NCBI RefSeq assembly: GCF_000712135.1
Contig: NZ_JOOE01000002.1
Coordinates: 806,001 to 870,000, forward strand
Reading direction: 5' to 3'
DNA: 64,000 nt
Source: Sphingomonas sp. UNC305MFCol5.2
Lineage (GTDB): Bacteria > Pseudomonadota > Alphaproteobacteria > Sphingomonadales > Sphingomonadaceae
Shown: positions 41,471 through 51,192 of the stretch, piece by piece
Position numbering within the stretch: the first letter of the stretch is position 1
Layout of the letters: each line of letters opens with the position of its first letter
Notes under the pieces: model-generated
Seen by the model: only the letters and a program-made list of their open reading frames with translations
Told to the model about the DNA's origin: nothing
The model's database searches: none
Translations under genes and position numbers: made by a program

Positions 41471-42862
41471 ATGCGCCACCTCGCGGTTTTCCTCGCAGTG
41501 GCGCTCGCCGCCGGTTCGGCGCAGGCGCGGAACAATCCGCAGGCCGAGACGCAGGCGCTCGAATTGCTCAAGCGCGGCATCGCCTTCCGCAGCGTAGCGG
41601 GGCCGGGCAACCAGACCTTCGATTATGCGAACTATCTGAAGTCCCAGCTCGTCGCGGGCGGGTTCGCCGACGCCGACGTCCGCGTCGAGAGGCTCGGCGA
41701 CACCGCCTTTCTGGTCGCGCGCTATCGCGGCACGGGCAAGGCGAAGAATGGCGCGAAGCCGATCCTGATTTCCGGGCACATGGACGTGGTGGAGGCGAAG
41801 CCGGCAGATTGGGAGCGCGATCCGTTCACGCCGGTGGTCGAGAACGGCTATCTGTTCGGGCGCGGCGCGAGCGACAACAAGTTCGACGTCTCGACCTTCG
41901 TCGCTTCGATGATCCAGCTCAAGCGCGAGGGGTTCAAGCCGGGCCGCGATATCGTGATGCTATTCTCGGGTGACGAGGAGACGGGGATGAAGACCACCGC
42001 CGCGCTCGCCGGCGAGTTCCACGACGCCGAATTGCTGCTCAACATCGACGGCGGCGGCGGCGATCTCGACGAGAGCGGCAAGCCGCTGATGTTCGGCGTG
42101 CAGGGAGCCGAGAAGAGCTATGCCGATTTCGAGCTGAGCGTCACCAACCCCGGCGGCCATTCGAGCGCCCCGCGCAAGCCCAATGCGATCTACCAGCTCG
42201 CCGCCGCGCTGCAGAAGATCGAGGCCTATGAGTTCCCCGGCCAGGTCAACGAGATCACCAAGGCGAGCTGGGCCGCCACTGCCGCCCGGACCGCGGACCC
42301 CGCGCTCGCGGACGCGATGCGCCGCTTCGCCGCCAATCCCGAGGATGCCCGGGCCCGCGCGATGCTGCGCGCCGATCCTGGCTTTGTCGGCCAGACCGGC
42401 ACGACCTGCGTCGCGACGATGGTCAATGCCGGCCACGCCACCAATGCGCTGCCGCAGCGCGCAACCGCCAACGTCAATTGCCGGATATTCCCCGGCACAC
42501 CGATCCCCGAGGTGCGCGAGAAGCTCGCCGCGCTGATCGCAGATCCGACCGTGAAAGTGACCAAGGTCGAGAGCGGATCGGTGCCGAGCGACGCGTCGCC
42601 GCTGCGCCCCGATCTGATGAAGGTGATCACCAGGGCAGTGCACGCGCGCTTTCCCGAAGTATCGGTAGTGCCGGTAATGTCCGCGGGCGCCACCGACAGC
42701 ATGTGGTTCCGGGGGCGCGGCGTGCCGAGCTACGGTGTCAGCCCGCTTTTCATGAAGTCGAGCGACAGCTTCGCGCACGGGCTCAACGAGCGGATCCCGG
42801 TGGGCGAAATCGGGCCCGCGATCACTTTCTACAAATCAGTGATCAGCGCGCTCTCGAAATAA
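41471..42862 (+). CDS. exported M20 family metallopeptidase
   Basis: 463 residues with a signal peptide (MRHLAVFLAVALAAGSAQA). M20 ligands: SGHMDVV (His, Asp), GRGASDNK (Asp), SGDEETGM (catalytic Glu-Glu), and a late His in SDSFAHGLNERIPV. The dimerisation insert (NPGGHSSAPRKPNAIYQLA) is present. Likely a periplasmic dipeptidase or carboxypeptidase. Substrate not assigned. Confidence 0.9.
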   Translation: MRHLAVFLAVALAAGSAQARNNPQAETQALELLKRGIAFRSVAGPGNQTFDYANYLKSQLVAGGFADADVRVERLGDTAFLVARYRGTGKAKNGAKPILISGHMDVVEAKPADWERDPFTPVVENGYLFGRGASDNKFDVSTFVASMIQLKREGFKPGRDIVMLFSGDEETGMKTTAALAGEFHDAELLLNIDGGGGDLDESGKPLMFGVQGAEKSYADFELSVTNPGGHSSAPRKPNAIYQLAAALQKIEAYEFPGQVNEITKASWAATAARTADPALADAMRRFAANPEDARARAMLRADPGFVGQTGTTCVATMVNAGHATNALPQRATANVNCRIFPGTPIPEVREKLAALIADPTVKVTKVESGSVPSDASPLRPDLMKVITRAVHARFPEVSVVPVMSAGATDSMWFRGRGVPSYGVSPLFMKSSDSFAHGLNERIPVGEIGPAITFYKSVISALSK

Positions 42863-42891
42863 CGGCGGATCCAGCGCCTCGGCATTTAGCT

Positions 42892-43035
42892 CCCCTCCCT
42901 GCTTGCAGGGAGGGGCTGGGGGTGGGTGCGCGCGTCTGCGCGCCAAAAAACTCCTCGCCTGGCACCGAGCGTCGAGCAGGGCATCGAGCCCTGCCCAACG
43001 CTACCCACCCCTAACCCCTCCCTCGCAGGGAGGGG
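42892..43035. repeat. inverted repeat element, family B copy 3
   Basis: Outer arms start at 42892 (CCCCTCCCTGCTTGCAGGGA) and end at 43035, joined to GGGTGGGT/ACCCACCC as in the other copies. The inner hairpin has CAGGGC, loop ATCGA, GCCCTG plus an AGCGT/ACGCT lower stem. Lies between convergent genes. Confidence 0.85.
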
Positions 43036-43042
43036 AATTAGG

Positions 43043-43798
43043 CTAGATCCCGCCGTCGACCGGTTCCCTGCCCGATGCGCGCAGGCCGGCGATCAGCGCC
43101 ACGACCGTCGTGTCGATCAGCGCCTGCTCCGTCGCCCGCACGACGAAATTCGCGCCCACGCGCCCATCGCGGAAGAAGGGATAGCTGCCGATCGCCACGC
43201 CTTCATGCGCGTGCTCGGTCTCGCGCAGCATCTCGGCAATCTCGCTCTCCGCGACCCACGCCCCGACGGTGCGCGACAGCACCGGCAGCCCGCCTTCGAG
43301 CGTGCCGGTAAGCGCGTCCAGCATGCCCGCAGTGATATGCGGTACGCCGGCGAGGATGAAGAGATTGCCGATGCGGATCCCCGGTGCGCCCGACATGCGA
43401 TTGGGGATCAGGTCGGCGCCTTCGGGCACGCGCGCCATGCGCAACCGCGCATCGGTGAGGCCGCCGCGGGTCTCGTAATAATGCTCGAGCATTGCCCGCG
43501 CTTCGGGATGCACGATGACCGAAACGCCCAGCGCCGCGGCGATCGCGTCGACGGTGATGTCGTCGTGCGTCGGCCCGATCCCGCCGGTGGTGAACAGATA
43601 GTCGTTGCGCGCCCGGAGCGTGTTGACCGCCTCGACGATCGCACTCTCGACATCGGGCACGATCCGCACTTCGGCGAGCCTGATGCCCTGCACGTTGAGC
43701 CAGCTCGCGAACTGCGCGACATTCTTGTCCTGCGTGCGCCCCGAGAGGATCTCGTCGCCGATCACCACCAGTGCCGCGGTCCAGATGCGCTCGCTCAT
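43043..43798 (-). CDS. CinA-like molybdopterin-binding domain protein
   Basis: 251 residues. MoCF-biosynthesis (MoaB/MogA-like) domain with VIGDEILSGRTQDKN, TTGGIGPTHDDITVDAIA and LAGVPHITAGML. Only the N-terminal domain of CinA is present, without the C-terminal nicotinamide-mononucleotide amidase domain. The family name 'competence/damage-inducible protein' is historical. Divergent from map with 53 bases between starts. Confidence 0.9.
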   Translation of the reverse strand: MSERIWTAALVVIGDEILSGRTQDKNVAQFASWLNVQGIRLAEVRIVPDVESAIVEAVNTLRARNDYLFTTGGIGPTHDDITVDAIAAALGVSVIVHPEARAMLEHYYETRGGLTDARLRMARVPEGADLIPNRMSGAPGIRIGNLFILAGVPHITAGMLDALTGTLEGGLPVLSRTVGAWVAESEIAEMLRETEHAHEGVAIGSYPFFRDGRVGANFVVRATEQALIDTTVVALIAGLRASGREPVDGGI

Positions 43799-43851
43799 TT
43801 GCCCGGACTAGAGCCTCGCAAACCGCGGTGCAAACGCCTATATCGTCCGCC

Positions 43852-44676
43852 ATGACCGAATATGTCACCGTCACCGAAGACATGCCGCAGGCGCGCGACG
43901 GCGCGATCAAGCTCCACGGGCCGGCGGGCTTCGAAGGCATGCGCAAGGCCGGCCGCCTCGCCGCCGAGATCCTCGACGCGCTGGTGCCGCACGTCGTGCC
44001 CGGCGTCTCGACCGAGGAACTGGACGACATCGTCCGTAACATGACGATTGCGGGCGGCGGTGTGCCGGCGACGCTCGGCTATCGCGGCTACACGCACAGC
44101 TGCTGCATCTCGATCAACCATGTCGTGTGCCATGGCATCCCGTCCGAGCGCACGCTCAAGGACGGCGACATCGTCAATATCGACGTCACGCCGATGCTCG
44201 GCGGCTGGCACGGCGACACCAGCCGCATGTATTTGGTCGGCGACGTGCCGATCAAGGCGCGCCGGCTGGTCGACGTGACTTATGAGTGCCTGATGCTAGG
44301 GCTCGAGCAGGCGAAGCCGGGCAACCATCTCGGCGACATCAGCCACGCGATCCAGCACCATGCCGAGAAGCACCGCTACGGCGTCGTCCGCGACTTCTGC
44401 GGCCACGGCCTCGGCCAGGTGTTCCACGATGCGCCCGAAGTGGTGCATGTCGGGCGCCCCGGCACCGGCCCCGAGCTGCGCCCGGGCATGTTCTTCACCG
44501 TCGAGCCGATGATCAATATCGGCCGTCCCGACGTGAAATTGCTCGATGACGGCTGGACCGCCGTGACCCGCGATCGCTCGCTCTCCGCGCAGTTCGAACA
44601 TTCGGTCGGCATTACCGAGACCGGTTGCGAGATCTTCACGACCAGCCCCAAGGGACTCCACAACCCGCCTTATTGA
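43852..44676 (+). CDS. map: type I methionine aminopeptidase
   Basis: 274 residues. Removes the N-terminal Met of new proteins. Metal ligands: Asp in NIDVTPMLGGWHGDTSRM (two), His in CGHGLGQVFHDAP, Glu in FTVEPMINIG and in QFEHSVGITE. The ATG at 43852 (MTEYVTVTEDMPQ) is the usual alphaproteobacterial start. Essential housekeeping gene. Confidence 0.97.
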   Translation: MTEYVTVTEDMPQARDGAIKLHGPAGFEGMRKAGRLAAEILDALVPHVVPGVSTEELDDIVRNMTIAGGGVPATLGYRGYTHSCCISINHVVCHGIPSERTLKDGDIVNIDVTPMLGGWHGDTSRMYLVGDVPIKARRLVDVTYECLMLGLEQAKPGNHLGDISHAIQHHAEKHRYGVVRDFCGHGLGQVFHDAPEVVHVGRPGTGPELRPGMFFTVEPMINIGRPDVKLLDDGWTAVTRDRSLSAQFEHSVGITETGCEIFTTSPKGLHNPPY

Positions 44677-44760
44677 TAGCGAAGCCGCATCCCCCTTCCT
44701 TCTGCCGGTGGGAGAAGTGGCACAGCTTGCTGCCAAGCAGAGATAAAGTGAAGTACTCAC

Positions 44761-44840
44761 GTCACCCCGGCCCTGAGCCGGGGTCCCGCTGCCTTTGGCT
44801 GAGCAGAAGAAGCGGGATCCCGGCTCAAGGCCGGGATGAC
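44761..44840. repeat. dispersed palindromic repeat pair, family A copy 6 (GGGTCCCGCT subtype)
   Basis: GTCACCCCGGCCCTGAGCCG...TCCCGCT at 44761 faces AAGCGGGATCCCGG...GGGATGAC ending at 44840, with 18-20 bases between. Almost the same element recurs at 55569-55649, including part of the spacer. It follows map and may end its transcript. Confidence 0.85.
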
Positions 44841-45469
<629 letters not shown>

Positions 45470-45472
45470 CGC

Positions 45473-45499
45473 GGCGCAGCAACCTTCTAGTGCTGCGCC
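45473..45499. other. hairpin between glnB and glnA
   Basis: GGCGCAGCA (45473-45481) pairs with TGCTGCGCC (45491-45499), loop of nine. No T run follows, so it is more likely an mRNA-processing or attenuating structure than a full terminator. It begins three bases after the glnB stop. Confidence 0.6.
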
Positions 45500-45562
45500 C
45501 GCAAAAGTAATTTTATTGCCCGATTCGGTGGGCAGACGAAAGAGAGCGAAAGGGTTTTTACG

Positions 45563-46975
45563 ATGGCGAATTCGGCCAGTGACATCCTGAAGATGGTGAA
45601 GGACAACGAGATCGAGTGGATCGACCTCCGCTTCACCGATCCCAAGGGCAAGTGGCAGCACCTCACCATGGTCGCCAAGGTGATCGGCGAGGACGAGCTT
45701 ACCGACGGCCTGATGTTCGACGGCTCGTCGATCGAAGGCTGGAAGGCGATCAACGAATCGGACATGATCCTCAAGCCGGATCTGGACGCAGTGTGGATCG
45801 ATCCGTTCTCGGCCACGCCGATGCTGATCCTGGTGTGCGACATCGTCGAGCCTTCGACCGGCGAGCTCTACAGCCGCGACCCGCGCTCGACCGCGAAGCG
45901 CTCGGAAGCGTATCTCAAGACGCTCGGCATCGGCGACACCGTCTATGTCGGCCCCGAGGCCGAGTTCTTCATGTTCGACGACGTCCGCTTCGAGAACAGC
46001 TATTCGACGTCGTATTACGCGATCGACGACATCGAGCTGCCGGGCAATTCGGGCAAAGAATATGAAGCCGGCAATCTCGGCCACCGTCCGCGCGCCAAGG
46101 GCGGATACTTCCCCGTGGCGCCGGTCGACAGCGCCGTCGACATCCGCGGCGAGATGGTCGCGACGATGCTCGAAATGGGTCTGCCCTGCGACAAGCATCA
46201 CCACGAAGTCGCCGCCGCGCAGCACGAGCTCGGCCTGACCTTCGGCACGCTGGTGCAGACCGCCGACCGCATGCAGATCTACAAGTACGTCGTGCACCAG
46301 GTCGCGCATGCCTATGGCAAGACCGCGACCTTCATGCCCAAGCCGATCAAGGAAGATAACGGCTCCGGCATGCACACCCACATCTCGATCTGGGATGGCA
46401 AGAACCCGCTCTTCGCCGGTAACGGCTATGCCGGCCTGAGCGACATGTGCCTGTATTTCATCGGCGGCGTGATCAAGCACGCCAAGGCACTCAACGCCTT
46501 CACCAACCCGTCGACCAACAGCTACAAGCGGCTGGTCCCGGGTTACGAAGCGCCGGTGCTGCTCGCTTATTCGTCGCGCAACCGATCGGCTTCGTGCCGC
46601 ATTCCTTATGGTGCGGGCAGCAAGGCCAAGCGCGTCGAGTTCCGCTTCCCGGACGCGCTCGCCAATCCGTATCTCTGCTATGCGGCGTTGCTGATGGCCG
46701 GCCTCGACGGCATCCAGAACAAGATCCACCCGGGCGATCCGATGGACAAGAACCTGTACGACCTGCCGCCGGCCGAGCTGGAGCAGGTGCCGACGGTGTG
46801 CGGATCGCTCCGCGAAGCGCTCGACAGCCTCGAGGCGGACATGGACTTCCTGCTCAAGGGCGACGTGTTCACCAAGGATCAGATCGCGGCCTATGTCGAG
46901 ATCAAGCGCGCCGACGTCGCCCGCTGGGAGATGACGCCGAGCCCGGTCGAATACGACATGTACTACAGCTCGTAA
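45563..46975 (+). CDS. glnA: type I glutamine synthetase
   Basis: 470 residues, the usual GSI length. Combines glutamate and ammonia with ATP. Landmarks: [31 protein letters not shown] (metal Glu), [16 protein letters not shown] [29 protein letters not shown], and the adenylylation Tyr in [17 protein letters not shown] precedes the ATG. Downstream of glnB by 93 bases, with a hairpin between them. Confidence 0.98.
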   Translation: MANSASDILKMVKDNEIEWIDLRFTDPKGKWQHLTMVAKVIGEDELTDGLMFDGSSIEGWKAINESDMILKPDLDAVWIDPFSATPMLILVCDIVEPSTGELYSRDPRSTAKRSEAYLKTLGIGDTVYVGPEAEFFMFDDVRFENSYSTSYYAIDDIELPGNSGKEYEAGNLGHRPRAKGGYFPVAPVDSAVDIRGEMVATMLEMGLPCDKHHHEVAAAQHELGLTFGTLVQTADRMQIYKYVVHQVAHAYGKTATFMPKPIKEDNGSGMHTHISIWDGKNPLFAGNGYAGLSDMCLYFIGGVIKHAKALNAFTNPSTNSYKRLVPGYEAPVLLAYSSRNRSASCRIPYGAGSKAKRVEFRFPDALANPYLCYAALLMAGLDGIQNKIHPGDPMDKNLYDLPPAELEQVPTVCGSLREALDSLEADMDFLLKGDVFTKDQIAAYVEIKRADVARWEMTPSPVEYDMYYSS

Positions 46976-47000
46976 TCGCACCCGCGAAACCGACATCGAG

Positions 47001-47029
47001 GGGCGTCCGGATCGATCCGGACGCCCTTT
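47001..47029 (+). terminator. intrinsic terminator of glnA
   Basis: Perfect 12-bp stem GGGCGTCCGGAT (47001-47012) with ATCCGGACGCCC (47015-47026), loop CG, then TTT. About 25 bases past the glnA stop. Confidence 0.88.
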
Positions 47030-47078
47030 CCGTTGCGCCACCGTGGCGAAAATGCTGCGTTGCGCAATTGTAATTTTT

Positions 47079-47118
47079 CTGACGCCGAAGAGTCATTCGT
47101 AACGCATCGAACTGTCAA
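47079..47118 (+). promoter_or_regulatory. Pho-box-like array upstream of the TonB receptor
   Basis: Four 7-base blocks spaced exactly 11 bases apart: CTGACGC (47079), GAGTCAT (47090), AACGCAT (47101), CTGTCAA (47112). The Pho-box half-site CTGTCAT with 4-base spacers has the same 11-base period. The first, second and fourth blocks match it at 4, 5 and 6 of 7 positions, the third at 3. It lies 50-90 bases upstream of the receptor start, ahead of a phytase operon. Confidence 0.5.
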
Positions 47119-47167
47119 ACGGCGTCCCTAGAGCCGCCCCCAACAAACAGATCAATTCGGGGGCGTT

Positions 47168-49945
47168 ATGACATCGGGCTTCAAATTTCTTCTGACCGCG
47201 AGTTTGGGCACGGTCGCTTTGGCAATCGGAGCACCCGCCTTCGCGCAGACCGAGCAGGGCCCCGCCGAAAGCGCCGAGATCGTCGTCAAAGGCTCGCGCC
47301 CCATCGCCGAATCGGAAGCCTCGGCGCTTGCGGTGCAGAAGAATTCCGATTCGCTGATCACCGTCGCAGCGGCGGATGGCGTCGGCCGCCTGCCCGACCA
47401 GAATATCGCGCAGGCGACCGGCCGCTTGCCCGGCGTCGCCGTCGAGCGCGATCAGGGCCAGGCGCGGTACATCTCGTTGCGCGGCGCCCCCAATTACTGG
47501 ACGACCCTGTCGTTCGACGGGATCAACGTAGTGAGCCCCGAGGGCCGCGACGCGCGCTTCGATTCGATCCCCTCGGCGATCGCTTCGCAGATCGTCGTCT
47601 CCAAGGCAGTGACTCCGGAAATGCCGGGCGAGACAGTGGCGGGCAACGTCAATGTCATCACCCGATCGGCGTTCGACTACAGCGGTCTCCACTTCGCGGG
47701 CAAGGCCGGCATCGGCATCGCCGAGCTGGGCGACCGCAAGCAATATGAAGGCTCGGCGGTTCTTTCCGACCGCTTCAACGTGGGCGGCGGCGAGCTCGGC
47801 GTGCTCGTCTCGGGCAGCTATTATCAGCGCGCGATGGTCACCGACAATTTCGAGACCGATTACGAGCGCGTGGCCCAGGATACGCGCCCCGGCTTCGGAA
47901 CGCGCTTCTGGGCGCATGAGGCCGAGAACAAGCTCTATCGCCTGACGCGCCGCAACTGGTCGGTCTCGGGCAGGCTCGATTACAAACCCGACGACAGCAA
48001 CACGATCTCGCTGCGTTCGATCTATACGATCTTCACCGACGACGAGGCGCGCGACAATTACCGCTTCGACCTTGACGACCGCCAGGCCGATCTCGTCGCC
48101 AACACCGCCGCCTGCCCAACGACGGTGAATACCACGCCGACCACCACCGGCTATGCCGATGTCTGCATCGGCAACACGCCGCAAAAGGGCACGATCTACG
48201 GCATCGACATCCGCCAGCGCTCGACGCTGCGCGCGTTCCGCCAGTCGATCTTCACCAATACGCTGGCCGGCGATCACGACTTCGCCGAAGGCTGGAACCT
48301 GAACTGGGTGGCGAACTACACCGAATCGAAGGACAACCGCTCGGTCGTGGGCGAAATCGCCTGGGACAGCCCTAGTACGCGCACACTGCGCCCGACCGTC
48401 AGCTACGATTTCAGCGATCGCAATTTCTCGCGTTTGTCGCTGTTCAACACGCTCCAGCTGAGCGGCCCGACCCGTTACACCGCCGGCGCAGCGGTCACCG
48501 ATATCGACACCTTCACCAAGCCGCCTTCGTCGCTCACCGTTCTCGACGCTATCGACACGACCAAGGCCTATACCGGCAAGCTCGTCCTCTCGCGCGAGAC
48601 CGGGTTTGTGGGGGGTGAAGCGACATTCAAGATCGGCTTCCAGTTCGACCAGCGCACCAAGGTGGCCGACGAGCAGCAGATCCTGCTCAACACCGCCGCC
48701 CAGTTCGCCACGGTCGGCCTGCCCACCAATTTCAACCAGTTCTCGCTGAACGATTCGTTCCTCGGCAAGATCCCGATGGGGTACACCTTCCATTATTTCG
48801 ACACCGACAAGATGCGCACGGTGTCCGATGCGGCGCGCGCCAATTTCGCCTTCACGCCCAACACCGCGAACAATTACGAAGTGCGCGAACAGGTGTTCGC
48901 CGGCTTCGTGATGGGCACGGTGAAATATGACTGGGGCTCGATCCTCGGCGGCGTGCGCATCGAGCATCTGAAGAACCGCGGCTCGGCCATCGCGACCGTC
49001 GGCGCCACGACCGGGCCCGTGACTGCGGACTCGAGCCAGACGCTCGCTTTCCCCAGCCTGCACTTCAATTACAACCTGGACGACACCAAGAAGCTGCGCC
49101 TGTCGTTCAACTCGGGCGCGGCGCGCGCCGACTACGACCAGCTTCGCCCCAACGTGGTGGTGAGCGATACCGCCCAGTCGATCTCGGGCGGCAACCCGGC
49201 AGTGAAGCCCGAGCGCGCTTATGGCGTGGACGGATATTTCGAATGGTATGTGCGCCCGCAGGGTTATCTGATGGCCGGCTTGTTCTACAAGAAGGTCAAG
49301 GATGTGCTGTATCGCCAGACGCGGACGTTCGGATCGAACGCACTCGACAGCAACGGCATCGATCGTTCGGCCTATGCCTTTTCGGGCATCACCAATGGTG
49401 GCGACGGACGCGTGTTCGGCGCGGAAGCCGCCGCACAGTTCCAGCTCGAGCCGTGGACCGACGATCTCGGCCTGCCCGGCTGGATGGGCGGCTTCGGCGT
49501 CAGCGCTAACGTCACGGTGAACGACAGCGAAGTGACCAAGCCCGCGGTCGGCACGATTCCGGCACGCAAGGTGCGGCTGCCCGGCACTTCGGACCTGGTC
49601 TATAATGTCGGCGCCTATTACGAGAAATACGGCCTGTCGGTGCGCGTCCAGTATCAGCGCCGCAGCACCTGGCTGGACGGCATCGCCGACGACCTGGCCG
49701 ATGCCGGCGACACCTATTGGGCGGCCGACGACGAAATGGACATCTCGGCGCGCTACGCGATCAGCCCGAACTTCGAAATCTATGTCGATGCCTCGAACGT
49801 GCTCAACAAGCCGGGCCGCCGCTATTCGGAGCCGGGCAATTTGCTGAGCGCGACCGGCACGGCGAGCCCGCGCAGCGACATCCAGACGATCGAGTGGGAA
49901 CGTTTCGGCCGCCGCTATTCGGGTGGCATCCGAGTAAACTTCTGA
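47168..49945 (+). CDS. TonB-dependent outer-membrane receptor, phytate-linked
   Basis: 925 residues. Signal peptide (FLLTASLGTVALAIGAPAFAQ). Plug domain about 50-170 with ADGVGRLPDQNIAQATGRLPGVAVERDQGQARYISLRG. The beta-barrel runs to the C-terminal strand ending RRYSGGIRVNF, with aromatic terminal Phe as in outer-membrane proteins. It takes up large or scarce substrates with TonB/ExbBD energy. Coupling to a phytase (one-base overlap) and the upstream Pho-like array suggest uptake of phytate or its degradation products. Confidence 0.93.
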   Translation: MTSGFKFLLTASLGTVALAIGAPAFAQTEQGPAESAEIVVKGSRPIAESEASALAVQKNSDSLITVAAADGVGRLPDQNIAQATGRLPGVAVERDQGQARYISLRGAPNYWTTLSFDGINVVSPEGRDARFDSIPSAIASQIVVSKAVTPEMPGETVAGNVNVITRSAFDYSGLHFAGKAGIGIAELGDRKQYEGSAVLSDRFNVGGGELGVLVSGSYYQRAMVTDNFETDYERVAQDTRPGFGTRFWAHEAENKLYRLTRRNWSVSGRLDYKPDDSNTISLRSIYTIFTDDEARDNYRFDLDDRQADLVANTAACPTTVNTTPTTTGYADVCIGNTPQKGTIYGIDIRQRSTLRAFRQSIFTNTLAGDHDFAEGWNLNWVANYTESKDNRSVVGEIAWDSPSTRTLRPTVSYDFSDRNFSRLSLFNTLQLSGPTRYTAGAAVTDIDTFTKPPSSLTVLDAIDTTKAYTGKLVLSRETGFVGGEATFKIGFQFDQRTKVADEQQILLNTAAQFATVGLPTNFNQFSLNDSFLGKIPMGYTFHYFDTDKMRTVSDAARANFAFTPNTANNYEVREQVFAGFVMGTVKYDWGSILGGVRIEHLKNRGSAIATVGATTGPVTADSSQTLAFPSLHFNYNLDDTKKLRLSFNSGAARADYDQLRPNVVVSDTAQSISGGNPAVKPERAYGVDGYFEWYVRPQGYLMAGLFYKKVKDVLYRQTRTFGSNALDSNGIDRSAYAFSGITNGGDGRVFGAEAAAQFQLEPWTDDLGLPGWMGGFGVSANVTVNDSEVTKPAVGTIPARKVRLPGTSDLVYNVGAYYEKYGLSVRVQYQRRSTWLDGIADDLADAGDTYWAADDEMDISARYAISPNFEIYVDASNVLNKPGRRYSEPGNLLSATGTASPRSDIQTIEWERFGRRYSGGIRVNF

Positions 49946-50997
49946 TGCGCATCGATCAGGCAAGGATGCTGTTCGGCCTGCTGCCCTTGCTGGCGGCAGG
50001 CTGCACGGCCGGCGAGCCCCGCCCCGCTTTCTCCTCCGCGCCCACCGCTTCGGTGCAGGCGCGCGGCGAGACGGCGGCGGTCGGCACCGCCAATGCCGAT
50101 GCGGCGGACGATCCCGCGATCTGGCGCAATCCCGCCGATCCGGCGGCGAGCCTGATCGTCGGTACCGACAAGAAGGCCGGACTCTATGTCTATGACCTGT
50201 CCGGCAGTCAGCAGTCGTTCCTCGACGCGGGCCGGGTCAACAATGTCGACCTGCGCGACATGGGTGCGGCCGGGATCATCGTCGCGGCGAGCGACCGCAA
50301 CGATCCGCTCAACGCGAAGCTTGCGCTGTTCCGGCTCGATCCGGCGACGCGCAAGCTGACTCGGCTCGGCAAGATCGCCGCGGGCGCGGGTGAGGCATAT
50401 GGCGTCTGCCTCTATCGCGACGGCACCGCACTCCACGCGTTCAACGTCCTCAAGGACGGCACGATCAACCAGGTTGCGCTCGATCTTTCGGGCACCGCGC
50501 CGACGGGCAAGATCGTCCGCCGCATGAAGCTGGCGACCCAGTCCGAAGGCTGCGCCGTCGACGCGCGCACCCACCGGCTCTACGTCGCGGAGGAAGATGT
50601 CGGCCTGTGGCGCTTCGACGCCCGCGCCGCCGGCAGCACCGCACCGGTCAAGATCGCCGCAGCCGATGGCGTCCAGATCGTCGCCGACACCGAAGGTGTC
50701 GCGCTGGCGACCGAAGGCGATGCCGATGGCGGCTATCTGCTGGTGTCGAGCCAGGGCGACAACGCCTATGCGGTCTATCGCCTGAGCGACGAAAGCTATG
50801 TCGGCCGCTTCCGGATCACCAAGGGCCGCGTCGGCTCGACTGAGGAGACCGACGGGATCGACGTGGTGACCGGCGATTTCGGCCCCGATTTCCCCGGCGG
50901 GCTGTTCGTGGCGCAGGATGGGCAGAACGCGCCCTCCGCGCAGAACTTCAAGCTCGCTGCCTGGGCCGACATCAAGGCGGCGCTCGGACTGGAATAG
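49945..50997 (+). CDS. beta-propeller 3-phytase lipoprotein
   Basis: 350 residues. Lipoprotein signal with lipobox in LLPLLAAGCTAGE. Beta-propeller phytase hallmarks: AADDPAIWRNPADPAASLIVGTDKKAGLYVYDLSG, NNVDLR, EGCAVDARTHRLYVAEEDVGLWRF and VADTEGVALA. Releases phosphate from phytate with Ca2+. ATG 49945 overlaps the receptor stop by one base, so the two are co-translated; presumably outer-membrane anchored beside the receptor. Confidence 0.95.
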   Translation: MRIDQARMLFGLLPLLAAGCTAGEPRPAFSSAPTASVQARGETAAVGTANADAADDPAIWRNPADPAASLIVGTDKKAGLYVYDLSGSQQSFLDAGRVNNVDLRDMGAAGIIVAASDRNDPLNAKLALFRLDPATRKLTRLGKIAAGAGEAYGVCLYRDGTALHAFNVLKDGTINQVALDLSGTAPTGKIVRRMKLATQSEGCAVDARTHRLYVAEEDVGLWRFDARAAGSTAPVKIAAADGVQIVADTEGVALATEGDADGGYLLVSSQGDNAYAVYRLSDESYVGRFRITKGRVGSTEETDGIDVVTGDFGPDFPGGLFVAQDGQNAPSAQNFKLAAWADIKAALGLE

Positions 50998-51029
50998 ACT
51001 TTGATCCAGTCAGTTTGAAGCGCGCTGTT

Positions 51030-51120
51030 CCCCGGCGAAGGCCGGGGCCCAGGTTCGACGAACTGGCGAACTGGGTCGACCCTCTCAAATATCATCGCAA
51101 CTGGGCCCCGGCCTTCGCCG
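51030..51120. repeat. dispersed palindromic repeat pair, family A copy 7 (short variant)
   Basis: CCCCGGCGAAGGCCGGGGCC (from 51030) faces GGGCCCCGGCCTTCGCCG (to 51120), with about 48 bases between. The unit resembles that of copy 2. Lies after the phytase gene. Confidence 0.8.
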
Positions 51121-51192
51121 AGGAGCAGATACAAAAACGTCCGGCAGGAGAGCGGGATTGCGTCGGAGAGGTCGTCAACCTAGCCTCGGCCC

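Noticed and set aside
47093..49963. A 956-codon minus-strand open frame opposite the TonB receptor
   Set aside because: The receptor frame has a signal peptide, plug domain and C-terminal Phe; the antisense frame has none.
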